Source: Woeseiaceae bacterium (GTDB taxonomy: Bacteria; Pseudomonadota; Gammaproteobacteria; Steroidobacterales; Woeseiaceae). Taken from it: 64,000 nt of DNA. Below the pieces are notes generated by a model that was given only the letters and a program-made list of their open reading frames with translations, searched no databases and was not told the origin of the DNA. The stretch lies in assembly GCA_028289545.1 (NCBI GenBank), contig JANQPG010000107.1, positions 124,001 through 188,000 of the forward strand. The letters are read 5' to 3'. Shown piece by piece: positions 17,561 to 27,006 of this stretch; positions within the stretch are counted from its first letter, which is position 1; every line of letters starts with the position of its first letter. The position numbers and the translations under genes are program-made.

Positions 17561-18628
17561 TCAGAAGCTTTTCTGCAGGCCAACCGTAAGTGACGAGTCG
17601 ACCTGAAGCTGCGGGCCGTCCAGTTTCTCACGAATCGGCGTCTGCCATTCGATGCCGAGACGCCAGCCCGCAAGCCGGTCCTGCCCGGCAAGGTTGAGGC
17701 CGATACCAATCTCCGTTCGCTCGAAACCTTGCCGCTCGGGATCGGCGGTTTGCACCGGGCCCATGATGGCGGGATCCCGACCGCGAAGGTTGCCGCGATC
17801 TTTGTGCGTCAACCGCAGGGATATGCTCAACGGCTCGCTGAAGAGCCAGCTCAGCCAGCCGCTGATTTCGTGCTGATGGCCCAGCCGGTAGTCCTCGTCG
17901 TTGTCCGCAAGCCGAAACACGCTGTTCCACTGGGCGCCCCAGCCGAGGCGTGCTTTGCGGCCCGCAACGCTAAGTCCCGTGATCGGGTCGTAGGAGCCAC
18001 TGCCGAGCTGCATGGGGTAAGGCGTCCTTACCGTCGGGCGCATGTTCATCGGCGTCAGGATCGTGGCTTCTTCGGTGGTGCTGCCGGTGGGCAAAGACAG
18101 TCCGGCGATGGCGTGCAGCCGGAAGTCGGGCCTGTCGATGAGTGCAAACAGAGCGCTCACCCGCGTATCACCCCAGCCGCTGGTGCGGGTTGTGAAGCCG
18201 CCGAGCAGATTGCTGCCCATGCCGCCCTGGTAGGTGAGGTGGTCCATGTCATTGTCGAGATAGTTGACCATTGCCATGAGCGTCACGCGGTCGCTGGGCG
18301 CGTACATAAAGCCCAGCATGTGCATATCCATGGTCATTTCGATGGGCACGACCCGCAACGTGGGCGGCTGTCCCGGCGTGCCGAAGAAGGGGTTCGGCGC
18401 CGTCGTTGCGATCTCGTCGGGTCCAATGTCGGAGGTCCCGATGCCGTTGTCCTGCATCGTCATGCTCATGAAACGGTAGGAGAACATCCACTCGCCCTTG
18501 GCGTGAAAATGATCGCCCATGACGCCGATCGGGGCATGGTCGTCGGCTCTGTGGTCCGCGCTTGCCGCAGCGGGCAGCAGCACGGCGGCGGCGCACAGCA
18601 AGGCGCCGCCAAAACGTAACTGGTTCAT
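17561..18628 (-). CDS. Outer-membrane beta-barrel protein (phenol-degradation MetA/transporter-like)
   Basis: A 355-residue protein with a signal peptide (ALLCAAAVLLPAAASA) followed by HRADDHAPIGVMGDHFHAKGEWMFSYRFM. The body is a run of alternating strands (RVTLMAMVNYLDNDMDHL, FRLHAIAGLSLPTGS, ISLRLTHKDRGNLRG, GWRLGIEWQTPI) ending with a terminal Phe, as expected of an outer-membrane barrel in the PF13557-like group. The Met- and His-rich N-terminal part and the neighbouring His-rich DUF2946 gene suggest a role in metal (perhaps copper) handling; that is inference. Confidence 0.65.
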   Translation of the reverse strand: MNQLRFGGALLCAAAVLLPAAASADHRADDHAPIGVMGDHFHAKGEWMFSYRFMSMTMQDNGIGTSDIGPDEIATTAPNPFFGTPGQPPTLRVVPIEMTMDMHMLGFMYAPSDRVTLMAMVNYLDNDMDHLTYQGGMGSNLLGGFTTRTSGWGDTRVSALFALIDRPDFRLHAIAGLSLPTGSTTEEATILTPMNMRPTVRTPYPMQLGSGSYDPITGLSVAGRKARLGWGAQWNSVFRLADNDEDYRLGHQHEISGWLSWLFSEPLSISLRLTHKDRGNLRGRDPAIMGPVQTADPERQGFERTEIGIGLNLAGQDRLAGWRLGIEWQTPIREKLDGPQLQVDSSLTVGLQKSF

Positions 18629-18673
18629 TTTGATTTCCTGTCAGTGTCAGTCGATGCGCCCCGGGGGCGCGGA

Positions 18674-19174
18674 TTAGCTGAACCGGTAGGCGGCAGGCGG
18701 ACCGCGGACAGGATGACCTCGATTAAACCGGACGACGGCCGGGAACGCGCTGCCCGGCTTCGGATAACTGGCGGACGGCCAGTCCATGACGGGCGGTACG
18801 TCCGGTGCGGGCAGGAACGCAAGGCTCAGCGCCGAGCCGATCGGACAACGATCGTCGACGGCGCCCGCGTGGTGATCGTGATGCGCGTGCGCGTCCGTGC
18901 CGCCGGCAGACGCCCGAGTTGGGTCTGCCGCGTGAGCGTGGTGCGCATGGTGCTCGTGTCCGGCCGCGTGTGCCGCGCCGTGATCCGCGTGCGCGGCCTC
19001 GGCGCCGTTCTGGATCGCGTTGAGCAATGTGAAGCTTGGTGCGCTGCCGGCCGGGCACAGCACCATGAACTCGCCGGCGAAGACGCTGCCGGGCATGTAG
19101 CCGAGCGGCACCGCCGCTCGCAGCAGCAGCGCCAGCGCGATGAGAGTGGCAGTGTGTCGGCGGTTCGGATGCAT
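18674..19174 (-). CDS. DUF2946-family protein, His-rich
   Basis: A 166-residue protein: N-terminal hydrophobic helix (TATLIALALLLRAAVPLGYMPG), Cys-containing motif VLCPAG, then a histidine- and alanine-rich stretch (HEHHAHHAHAAD and AHAHHDHH), then CPIGSALSLAF and the C-terminal RGPP motif of DUF2946. The family is often encoded beside copper and TonB-related genes. The His clusters suggest metal binding. It lies 45 bases upstream of the barrel gene on the same strand, so the two are likely co-transcribed. Function is not established. Confidence 0.75.
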   Translation of the reverse strand: MHPNRRHTATLIALALLLRAAVPLGYMPGSVFAGEFMVLCPAGSAPSFTLLNAIQNGAEAAHADHGAAHAAGHEHHAHHAHAADPTRASAGGTDAHAHHDHHAGAVDDRCPIGSALSLAFLPAPDVPPVMDWPSASYPKPGSAFPAVVRFNRGHPVRGPPAAYRFS

Positions 19175-19214
19175 GAGCAGCGGGATTGTATGTCAGCGGC
19201 GCGCGGTGCCCGAA

Positions 19215-19763
19215 TCAGTAGTTGTCACGGGGTGACGCGTTGTCGCCGTTGTTTCGCCGGCGACGTTTGTCGGCTTTGTAGTTCCAGATCGAATTGCGCC
19301 ACAGGAAGTCCACGACCAGGTAACCGATAGTGCCGGCCGTGAGCCCGAGCATTACGCAGCCCACCGAGATGGGCGCCCAGTACTGGGCAAAACTGGTCAT
19401 CATCCAATCGAGCGACATTTCGAACTCGAACGCCTGCGGCTCCATGCCGAGGACCCAGCTACCGAGTCGATAGGCGACGTAGAACACGGGCCCCATCGTC
19501 AGCGGATTGCTGACGAAGGTTGTGGCAAACGCAACCGGAACGTTGATTCGCAGCCACAGCGCAAGCAGCGTTGCAAAAAGCGGATGTCCCGGAAACGGCA
19601 TGAAGGACATGAACAGCCCGATCGCAAAGGCCGGGGCAACGGTTTGTCGGCGAATGCCCCACAAGCGCCTGTCGTGCAGGAGGTGCTGGAACGGAGCCAG
19701 ATACCACCGCTCGCGGACCTCCTGTTTTTTCAGGGAAAACTTGCGAAAAAATCGCCTTGGCAT
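19215..19763 (-). CDS. DUF2062-family membrane protein
   Basis: A 182-residue membrane protein. It has a basic N-terminus (MPRRFFRKFSLKKQE), the DUF2062 core RRQTVAPAFAIGLFMSFMPFPGHPLFATLLA and FVSNPLTMGPVFYVAYRLG, and a last helix GCVMLGLTAGTIGYLVVDFLW followed by a basic tail. The family is commonly found beside comEC in gammaproteobacteria, as here (divergent, 161 bases apart). Biochemical function unknown. Confidence 0.85.
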   Translation of the reverse strand: MPRRFFRKFSLKKQEVRERWYLAPFQHLLHDRRLWGIRRQTVAPAFAIGLFMSFMPFPGHPLFATLLALWLRINVPVAFATTFVSNPLTMGPVFYVAYRLGSWVLGMEPQAFEFEMSLDWMMTSFAQYWAPISVGCVMLGLTAGTIGYLVVDFLWRNSIWNYKADKRRRRNNGDNASPRDNY

Positions 19764-19924
19764 GGGAAAGGTATTCCGGTGTGATCTAGTAGTCCGTGCG
19801 AGTGTCTTTGTCGGCGCCCGCTATTGCCGTCGATTGTCATCGGCCGTCGCTTGTCATCGTCCAGCCTTGATGCCTATCGCCAACTCAGACGTCAGAGTCA
19901 ACTGCCAGAACTCAAAACAGCGCC

Positions 19925-22216
19925 ATGATTCGTTGCTCGCTTGCCCTGCTGGCCGGCGCGATCGCGGCGCAGCTTACCAGTTTTGGGCCTTCCGCATATC
20001 CACTGGATCGACTTTTTCTGCTTTGTCTGGTCGTCCGTCTCGTGCTGGGGCGCCGCGAGGCCGCGTTGTTCGGAGCGGGCGTGCTGCTGTACCTCGCACA
20101 GGCGTTTACGCTCCTCGAATCGCACCTCTCGCAGGCTTACGCCGGAGACAGCATTGTGACCCAGGTACGGGTGCTCGGGTTCCCGGAAACGCAGAACGGG
20201 GCCACGCGTTTTTTTGCAGCCGTCGACGACAGCCGGAATTTGCCGCGCAAGCTCTGGCTACATTGGCGGGCGCCGCCGGTTTCGGTGCGCGGAGGTGACG
20301 TCTGGGAACTGGTCGTTCGCCTGCGAGAGCCTCGTGGTCGCGCGAATCCCGGCGGTTTCGACGTCGAGGGCTGGCTGTTCCGCGAAGGCGCGGGGGCAAT
20401 GGGTTCGGTCGTGCCGCACCCTCGTAATCGGCTGCTGGCGTCGGCAAAAGGCGGCCCCTGGCTCGAGCTGAGGCACTACCTTGCAGCCCGGATCGATCGT
20501 GTGCTCGGCAAGTCCGACGCAGCCGGCGTGTTGCGCGCAATCACCGTCGGCAGCCGAGACGGCCTGAGCGACGCTCTGTGGGAGCGTTATGCCCGCACCG
20601 GGACCACGCATCTGATGGCCATTTCCGGCCTGCATATCGGTCTCGCCGCGCTGGCGGCGTATTCCATCGCCATGCTGGGGTTCGCGGTTTGCCGACTGCG
20701 TAAGGAGAACCACCGCCTGGCGCTGTGCGTTTCGCTGCTGGCGGCGGGCGTGTACGTCGGTGTATCCGGCTCGGGTATTCCGGCGCTGCGAGCGTTTTTG
20801 ATGCTGCTTTTTGTGGTGTTGGCCGTTGTGCGGCGGCGCCCGGCGAGCCCGCTGGCGGGCCTGGCTCTTGCTGCGGCGTGGGTTGTGCTGCTCGCGCCGG
20901 CTGACAGCGGCAGCGCCGGTTTTGTGCTGTCGTATACGGCTGTGCTGCTGCTGCTGTGGCGGGCGCGCCTATCGAGACCCTACGAGCGACCCGGTGATTG
21001 GCGCCGGTTCGTGGGGGTTGCCGTGTCGGCGCGGTTGCAGTGCACGCTGCTGCTGGGGTTGCTGCCCGCAACCGTGCTGCTGTTCGAGCGTTACGCTCCC
21101 GCTGCGCCGTTCGTGAACCTCCTGGTCGTGCCGGTGTTTTCCCTGTTGATCGTGCCACTCGCCTTGCTCGGACTGCTGCTCGACGGACCGTCCGCACTGC
21201 TCGGTGAGGCGCTGCTGCGCGCGGCTGCGCTGGCGGTGGAGCTGGTTGACCGGCTGCTCTCCCGGCAGCTATGGCCGGCAGGGGAGATGCGTTCCTCGCT
21301 GGGTGTTGCGGGGGCAGGGTGTCTGTTACTGGTGGCCACCTGGGCGTGGCTGCCACGCGGCTTTCCGGGCCGTCATGTGTGCTGGCCGGCGCTGGCCGCA
21401 ATCTTGACGTGGCAGCCCGCGCGGCCGCCAGCGGGGTGCGCCGACGTTGCGTTTCTCGACGTCGGCCAGGGGCAGGCGGTTGTCGTCGAGACGCGTCACA
21501 CGGTTCTGTTGTACGACACCGGACCGGTCTATCCGTCGGGCGGCAGCGCAATGCAGAGCGTGGTGCTGCCGTATCTTCGCCATCGAGGTATTCGCGCCCT
21601 GGACGTCACGGTCGTCTCGCACGCCGACAGCGACCACTCGGGGGGTCTGAAAGCGCTCGCCGAGGCGTTGCCGGTTGGCCGATTGCTGGCCGGCGAGCCG
21701 CTGGGCGCGTATCGGCGCGGCGGCGAGCTGTGTCACCGAGCACGCCCCTGGCAGCGCGACGGCGTTCACTTTCGGTTTCTACCTGTGACTTTTGCGGGCG
21801 GTCTTCGGCGGGGCAACGACGCATCGTGCGTGCTGGAGATCGCGGCGGGACAGCGGCGGATGCTCTTGACCGGTGATATCGAGCGGTCCGCCGAGCGGCT
21901 ATTGCTGGAAGGGTCAATGTTGCGCTCCGTCAATGTCGTCAGCGTGCCGCACCACGGCAGCTCGACGTCCTCCAGCCCGGGGTTCGTGGCCGCCGTCGAT
22001 GCGGACATTGCGATTGCCTCGGCAGGGTACGCCAATCGATGGGGGTTTCCGCTGCCGGAGGTGGCTGGTCTCTGGGAGAACGCAGGGGCAGAGGTATTGT
22101 CGACCGGCGACGCCGGGGCAATCAGCGTGAGGCTGTGTCCGGAAGGTGCCGCACCCCTGGCGCTGGCGTTTCGCGACCGTCGCCGCCGTGTGTGGCATTT
22201 GCCCCGTGGCCGGTAA
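19925..22216 (+). CDS. comEC: DNA internalization-related competence protein ComEC/Rec2
   Basis: Inner-membrane channel for single-stranded DNA uptake in natural transformation. The 763 residues comprise an N-terminal hydrophobic pair with an OB-like DUF4131 segment (about 1-170), the multi-helix Competence domain (GTTHLMAISGLHIGLAALAAY, GVSGSGIPALRAFLMLLFVVLAVVRRRP), and a C-terminal metallo-beta-lactamase-like domain with FLDVGQGQAVVVE, SHADSDHSGG and VPHHGSSTSSS. The zinc-type motifs look intact. No other competence genes are in the window. Confidence 0.93.
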   Translation: MIRCSLALLAGAIAAQLTSFGPSAYPLDRLFLLCLVVRLVLGRREAALFGAGVLLYLAQAFTLLESHLSQAYAGDSIVTQVRVLGFPETQNGATRFFAAVDDSRNLPRKLWLHWRAPPVSVRGGDVWELVVRLREPRGRANPGGFDVEGWLFREGAGAMGSVVPHPRNRLLASAKGGPWLELRHYLAARIDRVLGKSDAAGVLRAITVGSRDGLSDALWERYARTGTTHLMAISGLHIGLAALAAYSIAMLGFAVCRLRKENHRLALCVSLLAAGVYVGVSGSGIPALRAFLMLLFVVLAVVRRRPASPLAGLALAAAWVVLLAPADSGSAGFVLSYTAVLLLLWRARLSRPYERPGDWRRFVGVAVSARLQCTLLLGLLPATVLLFERYAPAAPFVNLLVVPVFSLLIVPLALLGLLLDGPSALLGEALLRAAALAVELVDRLLSRQLWPAGEMRSSLGVAGAGCLLLVATWAWLPRGFPGRHVCWPALAAILTWQPARPPAGCADVAFLDVGQGQAVVVETRHTVLLYDTGPVYPSGGSAMQSVVLPYLRHRGIRALDVTVVSHADSDHSGGLKALAEALPVGRLLAGEPLGAYRRGGELCHRARPWQRDGVHFRFLPVTFAGGLRRGNDASCVLEIAAGQRRMLLTGDIERSAERLLLEGSMLRSVNVVSVPHHGSSTSSSPGFVAAVDADIAIASAGYANRWGFPLPEVAGLWENAGAEVLSTGDAGAISVRLCPEGAAPLALAFRDRRRRVWHLPRGR

Positions 22217-22306
22217 AGCGTCGTCGCAGACTGCCAGCAGTCCCTGGCGGGTGCGTCGTGGCCTGTCGCGCTGTATATTCCCGTTTTCGTTGGGGCACAA
22301 CGTTTT

Positions 22307-22927
22307 ATGGTAGAGATCGTCAAATCCGGCGGCTGGCTCATGGCGCCGATCATCCTGTGCGCCATCCTCGCGATGGGGATCATTCTGGAGCGCTTCTGGA
22401 CGCTGCAGCCGAAGCGCGTCATTCCCGAAGATCTGACCAGCAAAGTCTGGGGCTGGGTGAAAAAGGATCAACTCGACCAGAAGCAGATCCAGTCACTGCA
22501 CCAGGGATCTCCCCTGGGACAGATACTTGCCGCCGGCCTCATCAATCGCGACCGAGACCGTTCGGTGCTGAAAGACAGCATTGAAGATACGGGCCGCCAC
22601 GTCGTCCACGAACTCGAACGCTACCTGGAAACGCTGGGCACCGTTGCCGCCGTGTCACCGCTGCTCGGTCTGCTGGGCACCGTTATCGGCATGGTCAAGG
22701 TCTTCACGGCCATCACGACTCACGGTGTCGGCGACCCCACGGTCCTCGCGGGCGGTATCGCCGAGGCGCTGATTACGACGGCAGCCGGCCTGACGGTCGC
22801 GATACCCGCTTTGATCGGTTATCGCTATTACCGCAACCGGGTCGATACGCTCGTCGTGCACATGGAGAAGGAAGCGATCAAACTCGTCGAAGCCCTGCAT
22901 CGAAGGCAACACCAGGGCCGCACATGA
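22307..22927 (+). CDS. exbB: MotA/TolQ/ExbB proton-channel protein
   Basis: A 206-residue inner-membrane subunit of a proton-driven ExbB-ExbD or TolQ-TolR motor. It has a first helix APIILCAILAMGIILERFW, then the family core LETLGTVAAVSPLLGLLGTVIGMVKVF and GGIAEALITTAAGLTVAIPALIGYRYY. The overlap with exbD (ATGA) and position before msbA-lpxK match the gene order known from pseudomonads and xanthomonads. I use exbB in the family sense; a specific partner receptor cannot be named. Confidence 0.9.
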   Translation: MVEIVKSGGWLMAPIILCAILAMGIILERFWTLQPKRVIPEDLTSKVWGWVKKDQLDQKQIQSLHQGSPLGQILAAGLINRDRDRSVLKDSIEDTGRHVVHELERYLETLGTVAAVSPLLGLLGTVIGMVKVFTAITTHGVGDPTVLAGGIAEALITTAAGLTVAIPALIGYRYYRNRVDTLVVHMEKEAIKLVEALHRRQHQGRT

Positions 22928-23358
22928 AGCTCTCCGTCCGGCCGCGCATACAACCCGAAGTCAACCTGACGTCGTTGATCGACGTTGTGTTGCTGCTGCT
23001 GATCTTCTTTATGGTATCGACGAGCTTCGTCAAACAATCCAAGATTGCCATACGCTTGCCGGAGGCGGACTCGTCGGCGCCGGTCGAGGAGCTGCCGGAG
23101 CGCATCGATATCCTGATTACGGAAAGCGGCACGTTCCTGGTCAACGGTCGAGAGTTGATCAACAACCGCGCCGAGACCATACGCAATGCCTTGCAGAAGG
23201 TATCCGGCGGCAACAACGAGCTGCCGCTGACGATCAGCGCGGATGCCAATGCGCGTCATCAGTACGTCGTCACGGCAATGGACGTTGCGGGCAGGCTCGG
23301 TTTCGTGACGATCAATATTGCGACGGTCGACGACCCGACGGCGGAAGAGGAGCCCTAG
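22924..23358 (+). CDS. exbD: Biopolymer transport protein ExbD/TolR
   Basis: A 144-residue partner of the preceding ExbB. It has a short cytoplasmic N-terminus ending EVNLTSLIDVVLLLLIFFMVSTSF, which holds the single membrane helix and the proton-carrying Asp of the LIDVV motif, followed by a periplasmic domain (SADANARHQYVVTAMDVAGRLGF). It starts on the ATG overlapping the exbB stop. Confidence 0.92.
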   Translation: MKLSVRPRIQPEVNLTSLIDVVLLLLIFFMVSTSFVKQSKIAIRLPEADSSAPVEELPERIDILITESGTFLVNGRELINNRAETIRNALQKVSGGNNELPLTISADANARHQYVVTAMDVAGRLGFVTINIATVDDPTAEEEP

Positions 23359-23385
23359 GGCCTGTTGGCAGGTCCTAGCCGCGAC

Positions 23386-25194
23386 ATGGCCAGCGATACG
23401 CCCGGGACCGGCGGTTCGGATACGGCGACCGTGTATCGCCGCCTCTGGCGCTATGTCACACCGTACAAGCTGGTTGGCGCGATCGCGGTTGTAGGCATGG
23501 CGGCAACGGCACTGATCGAAGCCAGCCTCGTATACCTGCTCGAGCCACTGATGGATCAGACTCTCGTGGCGAAGAACCTCGAGAGTACGCGCTGGCTGCC
23601 GGTTGCGTTTGTGCTCATCTTCATCGCGCGCGGCCTGTCCGGTTTTGCGACCGAGGCGTCTCTCGGCTGGATTGGCCGCAACGTCATCAGCTCGCTCAGG
23701 CGCGAGGTGTTCCGCAAGTTTCTGACCTTGCCGGCGCGGTTCTTCGATCAGCAATCGACCGGGCCGCTGTTGTCGCGCATGACCTACAACGTCGAAATGG
23801 TGGCCGAGTCGGTGACCAGCGTCGTGACGATCGGTATTCGCGACGTACTGACTGTGTTTGCGGCCTTCGCCGTCATGCTGATCCAGAGCCCGAAGCTGAC
23901 GATCTATGTGCTCATACTGTTTCCGATCGTGGCCGCCATTGTTCGCGCGCTCGGTGTTGCGTTCAGGCGCTACAGCAACCGCATTCAGGACTCGGTGGGC
24001 GAGGTTACCCAGGTCACCGAAGAGATTGTCCGCGGCAACTCGGTCGTGAAGGCCTTTGGCGGCTACGACTATGAACGAGGCCGCCTCGATACCGTCGATG
24101 AGAAAAACCGGCGGCAAAACTTGAAGATGATCCGCGTTCGGGCGCTCGGCGTTGCCGTCACCCAGGTCGTGTTCGGTTTCGGCGTTGCGCTCGTGATTTA
24201 TTTTGCCGCACAGGAATCGTTGAACGACCGGCTGACGGCGGGGCAGTTCATCTCCTTTTTCTCCGCGATGATGCTGATGCTGCAGCCCATCCGCCGGATT
24301 ACCAATATCAACGCGACCCTGCAGCGCGGTGTGGCGGGCGCCGACAGCCTGTTTGCCGTGCTCGACGAGCCTGACGAGACGGATTCCGGAACGCATCGAG
24401 CGGCTCGCGTCGAGGGCAAGGTCGTGTATTCGGACGTACGCTTTGCGTACGACGAACAGCAGGACAAAGTGCTCGATGGCGTGTCTTTCGAACTCCAAGC
24501 CGGCAAGACACTCGCCGTCGTGGGCCACTCAGGAAGCGGCAAGTCGACGCTTGTGAGCTTGCTGCCGCGCTTCTACGACGCAACCGACGGCACGGTGTCC
24601 ATCGACGGCGTGCCGACTGGAGAGTTTGCGCTCGACAATCTGCGTGAGCAGATCAGTCTCGTGAGCCAGGACGTTGTGCTGTTCAACGACACGATCGCCA
24701 ACAACATCGCCTACGGCGGTCTGGCGGAGCGATCGGAAGACGAGATCATGGCCGCCGCCGAGGCGGCGCACGTGCTCGAGTTCACGCGCGAGATGCCCGA
24801 AGGCCTCGAAACGATTGTTGGCGATCGCGGCGTCCTTCTGTCGGGCGGACAGCGCCAGCGCATCGCGATTGCGAGGGCCATACTGAAAGATGCGCCGATA
24901 CTGATCCTGGACGAAGCCACATCGTCGCTCGACACACGCTCCGAGCGGCGGATCCAGGAGGCGCTGGGCCGCCTCATGAAGGACCGCACGACGCTTGTCA
25001 TTGCGCATCGCCTGTCGACCGTCGAGAGTGCCGACCGGATTATCGTGCTGGATGCCGGTCGGGTCGTTGAATCGGGCACCCACGCAACGTTGCTTGCCAA
25101 CGACGGGCATTATGCGTCGCTGCACCGCCTGCAGTTCAGCGCAGAGGGTCGAGAGACGGGTGCAGGCAGAACAGGGAGCGACGACAAGCAATGA
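23386..25194 (+). CDS. msbA: Lipid A export ABC transporter MsbA
   Basis: Homodimeric flippase for lipid A-core across the inner membrane. It has an N-terminal six-helix ABC exporter domain and a C-terminal ATPase domain with Walker A GHSGSGKSTLVSLL, signature LSGGQRQRIAIARA and Walker B ILILDEATSSLD followed by the H-loop VIAHRLSTV. I use ATG 23386, which gives 602 residues; an in-frame TTG at 23365 is possible. It overlaps lpxK by ATGA, linking lipid A synthesis and export. Confidence 0.95.
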   Translation: MASDTPGTGGSDTATVYRRLWRYVTPYKLVGAIAVVGMAATALIEASLVYLLEPLMDQTLVAKNLESTRWLPVAFVLIFIARGLSGFATEASLGWIGRNVISSLRREVFRKFLTLPARFFDQQSTGPLLSRMTYNVEMVAESVTSVVTIGIRDVLTVFAAFAVMLIQSPKLTIYVLILFPIVAAIVRALGVAFRRYSNRIQDSVGEVTQVTEEIVRGNSVVKAFGGYDYERGRLDTVDEKNRRQNLKMIRVRALGVAVTQVVFGFGVALVIYFAAQESLNDRLTAGQFISFFSAMMLMLQPIRRITNINATLQRGVAGADSLFAVLDEPDETDSGTHRAARVEGKVVYSDVRFAYDEQQDKVLDGVSFELQAGKTLAVVGHSGSGKSTLVSLLPRFYDATDGTVSIDGVPTGEFALDNLREQISLVSQDVVLFNDTIANNIAYGGLAERSEDEIMAAAEAAHVLEFTREMPEGLETIVGDRGVLLSGGQRQRIAIARAILKDAPILILDEATSSLDTRSERRIQEALGRLMKDRTTLVIAHRLSTVESADRIIVLDAGRVVESGTHATLLANDGHYASLHRLQFSAEGRETGAGRTGSDDKQ

Positions 25195-26246
25195 GCGCCG
25201 GCCTGCACGCCTGGCTGCAGCGCGCCTGGTACGAGAAAACGTCCCGATACTGGCTGCTGGCGCCGCTCTCGCTCCTCTACGCGGGCGTCATTGTGTTGCG
25301 ACGGACGGCCTACCGGCGAGGTTGGCTGCGCTCCCGGCGGATTCCCGCGCCCGTCGTCGTTGTCGGCAATCTGGTTGCCGGCGGCGCAGGCAAAACGCCC
25401 GTGACCTTGTTTCTTGCGGAGGCACTCAAGGCGCGAGGTTTCAAGCCCGGCATTGTCAGCCGCGGCTACGGAGGCCGTGGCGCGGCTTCGCCGCTGGCGG
25501 TGACTCCGGATGCCGTGGCGGCGGACGTAGGCGACGAGCCGCTGTTACTTGCGCGGCGTGCCGGCTGCCCGGTTGTTGTCGGCAGTGATCGCAGCGCGGC
25601 CGCCCGGCAGCTCGTAAGCGGCGGCGTCGACGTGGTGCTGGCGGACGATGGACTGCAGCACTACCGACTGGAGCGCGACTTCGAGATCTGCGTCGTCGAT
25701 GCCGCGCGGGGGTTTGGCAACGGCTGGCTGCTGCCGGCCGGGCCTTTGCGAGAGCCGTTGTCGCGCCTCGTGGACGTCGATGCCGTTGTGCTCAACGGCC
25801 CGGCGGGAGACGATCATTCGTCGCTGCGTGGCATGGCCGCCGACAGCCCGCGGTTTACCCTTGTGGCCGAACGCGCCACGCACGTCGGCGGTACGGAGAG
25901 CCGCTCGCTTACCGACTTTGCAGGGCGCCCCGTACACGCGGTTGCCGGCATCGGTAACCCGGCGAGGTTTTTCCACCTGCTGAAGTCCCACGGCCTGACC
26001 GTTGTCGAGCACCCGCTGCCCGATCACGCACCGCTCTCCGAAGCGGCGATCGACGAGCTGTTGCCAGCGGGAGAGAAGGACAGCCACGTGCTGATGACTG
26101 AAAAGGATGCCGTCAAGCTCGACGGGACGCACAATGCGCGTCTGTGGTACGTGCCGGTTGATTTTGTGATCGATCCGGCAGCCGCGGACACGCTCGTAAC
26201 GCAGGTTGTGGAGGCGTGCGGGCAGAATCAGGGGAGGAACGCATGA
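25191..26246 (+). CDS. lpxK: Tetraacyldisaccharide 4'-kinase LpxK
   Basis: Membrane-associated kinase that phosphorylates the lipid A precursor at the 4' position. The 351 residues include an N-terminal helix (YWLLAPLSLLYAGVIVLRR), the P-loop GNLVAGGAGKTPVTLFLAEAL, VSRGYGG, and VLADDGLQHYRLERDFEICVVD with the catalytic Asp pair. The ATG overlaps the msbA stop, and the end overlaps kdsB by four bases. Confidence 0.96.
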   Translation: MSAGLHAWLQRAWYEKTSRYWLLAPLSLLYAGVIVLRRTAYRRGWLRSRRIPAPVVVVGNLVAGGAGKTPVTLFLAEALKARGFKPGIVSRGYGGRGAASPLAVTPDAVAADVGDEPLLLARRAGCPVVVGSDRSAAARQLVSGGVDVVLADDGLQHYRLERDFEICVVDAARGFGNGWLLPAGPLREPLSRLVDVDAVVLNGPAGDDHSSLRGMAADSPRFTLVAERATHVGGTESRSLTDFAGRPVHAVAGIGNPARFFHLLKSHGLTVVEHPLPDHAPLSEAAIDELLPAGEKDSHVLMTEKDAVKLDGTHNARLWYVPVDFVIDPAAADTLVTQVVEACGQNQGRNA

Positions 26247-26998
26247 ACAGTTATGTCGTCGTCATTCCGGCGCGCTACGCCTCGGAGCGGCTGCCCGGCA
26301 AACCGCTCTTGGATATTCTCGGCAAGCCGATGATTGCCCACGTTTGTGATCGGGCTAGAGAATCGTCGGCGGTCGAGGTTGTTGTCGCCACCGACGACGA
26401 GCGGATCGCGGATGCGTGTGAGGACTATGGCGTCGCCGTATGCATGACCGGCAATCAGCACCGCTCGGGTACCGAACGTATTGCCGAAGTCGCGGACATC
26501 ATGGATTGGAGCGACGACAAGGTAGTCGTCAATCTACAGGGTGACGAGCCGACCATGCCCGCGTCGTTGATCGATCAATGCGCGGGGCTGTTGGACGATG
26601 CCGAAGCCGATCTTGCGACGCTGGCGTCGCCGCTCCTCGGCCTGGACGACTATCGCAATCCGAACGTCGTCAAAGTCGTCGTGGACGACAGCGATAACGC
26701 GCTGTATTTCAGCCGTGCGCCCATTCCGCACGTGCGCAATCGTGCGCTGGAGGATCTGGCGCTGACGGCGGCGCTGCACCATCACGGCATTTACGGTTAT
26801 CGGTGCGGCGTGTTGCGGCGTTTTGTGGCCGCCGACCGGTCCGCGCTGGAGATGCTCGAGCAACTCGAACAGCTACGGGCGTTGTCGCTGGGAATGACGA
26901 TACGAGTGGGCCGGCCCGATCGGCGTCCCGGCACGGGTGTGGATACCCAGGAAGACCTTGCGGTCGCGGCGGACGAGTTGGCCGCCGCAGACGAGTGA
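26243..26998 (+). CDS. kdsB: 3-deoxy-manno-octulosonate cytidylyltransferase KdsB
   Basis: Activates KDO as CMP-KDO for lipopolysaccharide core assembly. The 251-residue protein begins VVVIPARYASERLPGKPLLDILGKPMIAHV and later shows VVNLQGDEPTMP and the GIYGYRCGVLRRF region. ATG 26243 follows GGGGAGG at a good distance and overlaps the lpxK stop. The Trm112-like gene often found between lpxK and kdsB is absent. Confidence 0.96.
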   Translation: MNSYVVVIPARYASERLPGKPLLDILGKPMIAHVCDRARESSAVEVVVATDDERIADACEDYGVAVCMTGNQHRSGTERIAEVADIMDWSDDKVVVNLQGDEPTMPASLIDQCAGLLDDAEADLATLASPLLGLDDYRNPNVVKVVVDDSDNALYFSRAPIPHVRNRALEDLALTAALHHHGIYGYRCGVLRRFVAADRSALEMLEQLEQLRALSLGMTIRVGRPDRRPGTGVDTQEDLAVAADELAAADE

Positions 26999-27006
26999 AT
27001 CGGGCG

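Noticed and set aside
22828..24528. A 566-codon open frame antisense to exbD and msbA
   Set aside because: Same reason: it shadows two firmly identified genes and reads as a low-complexity, Arg/His/Gln-rich product.
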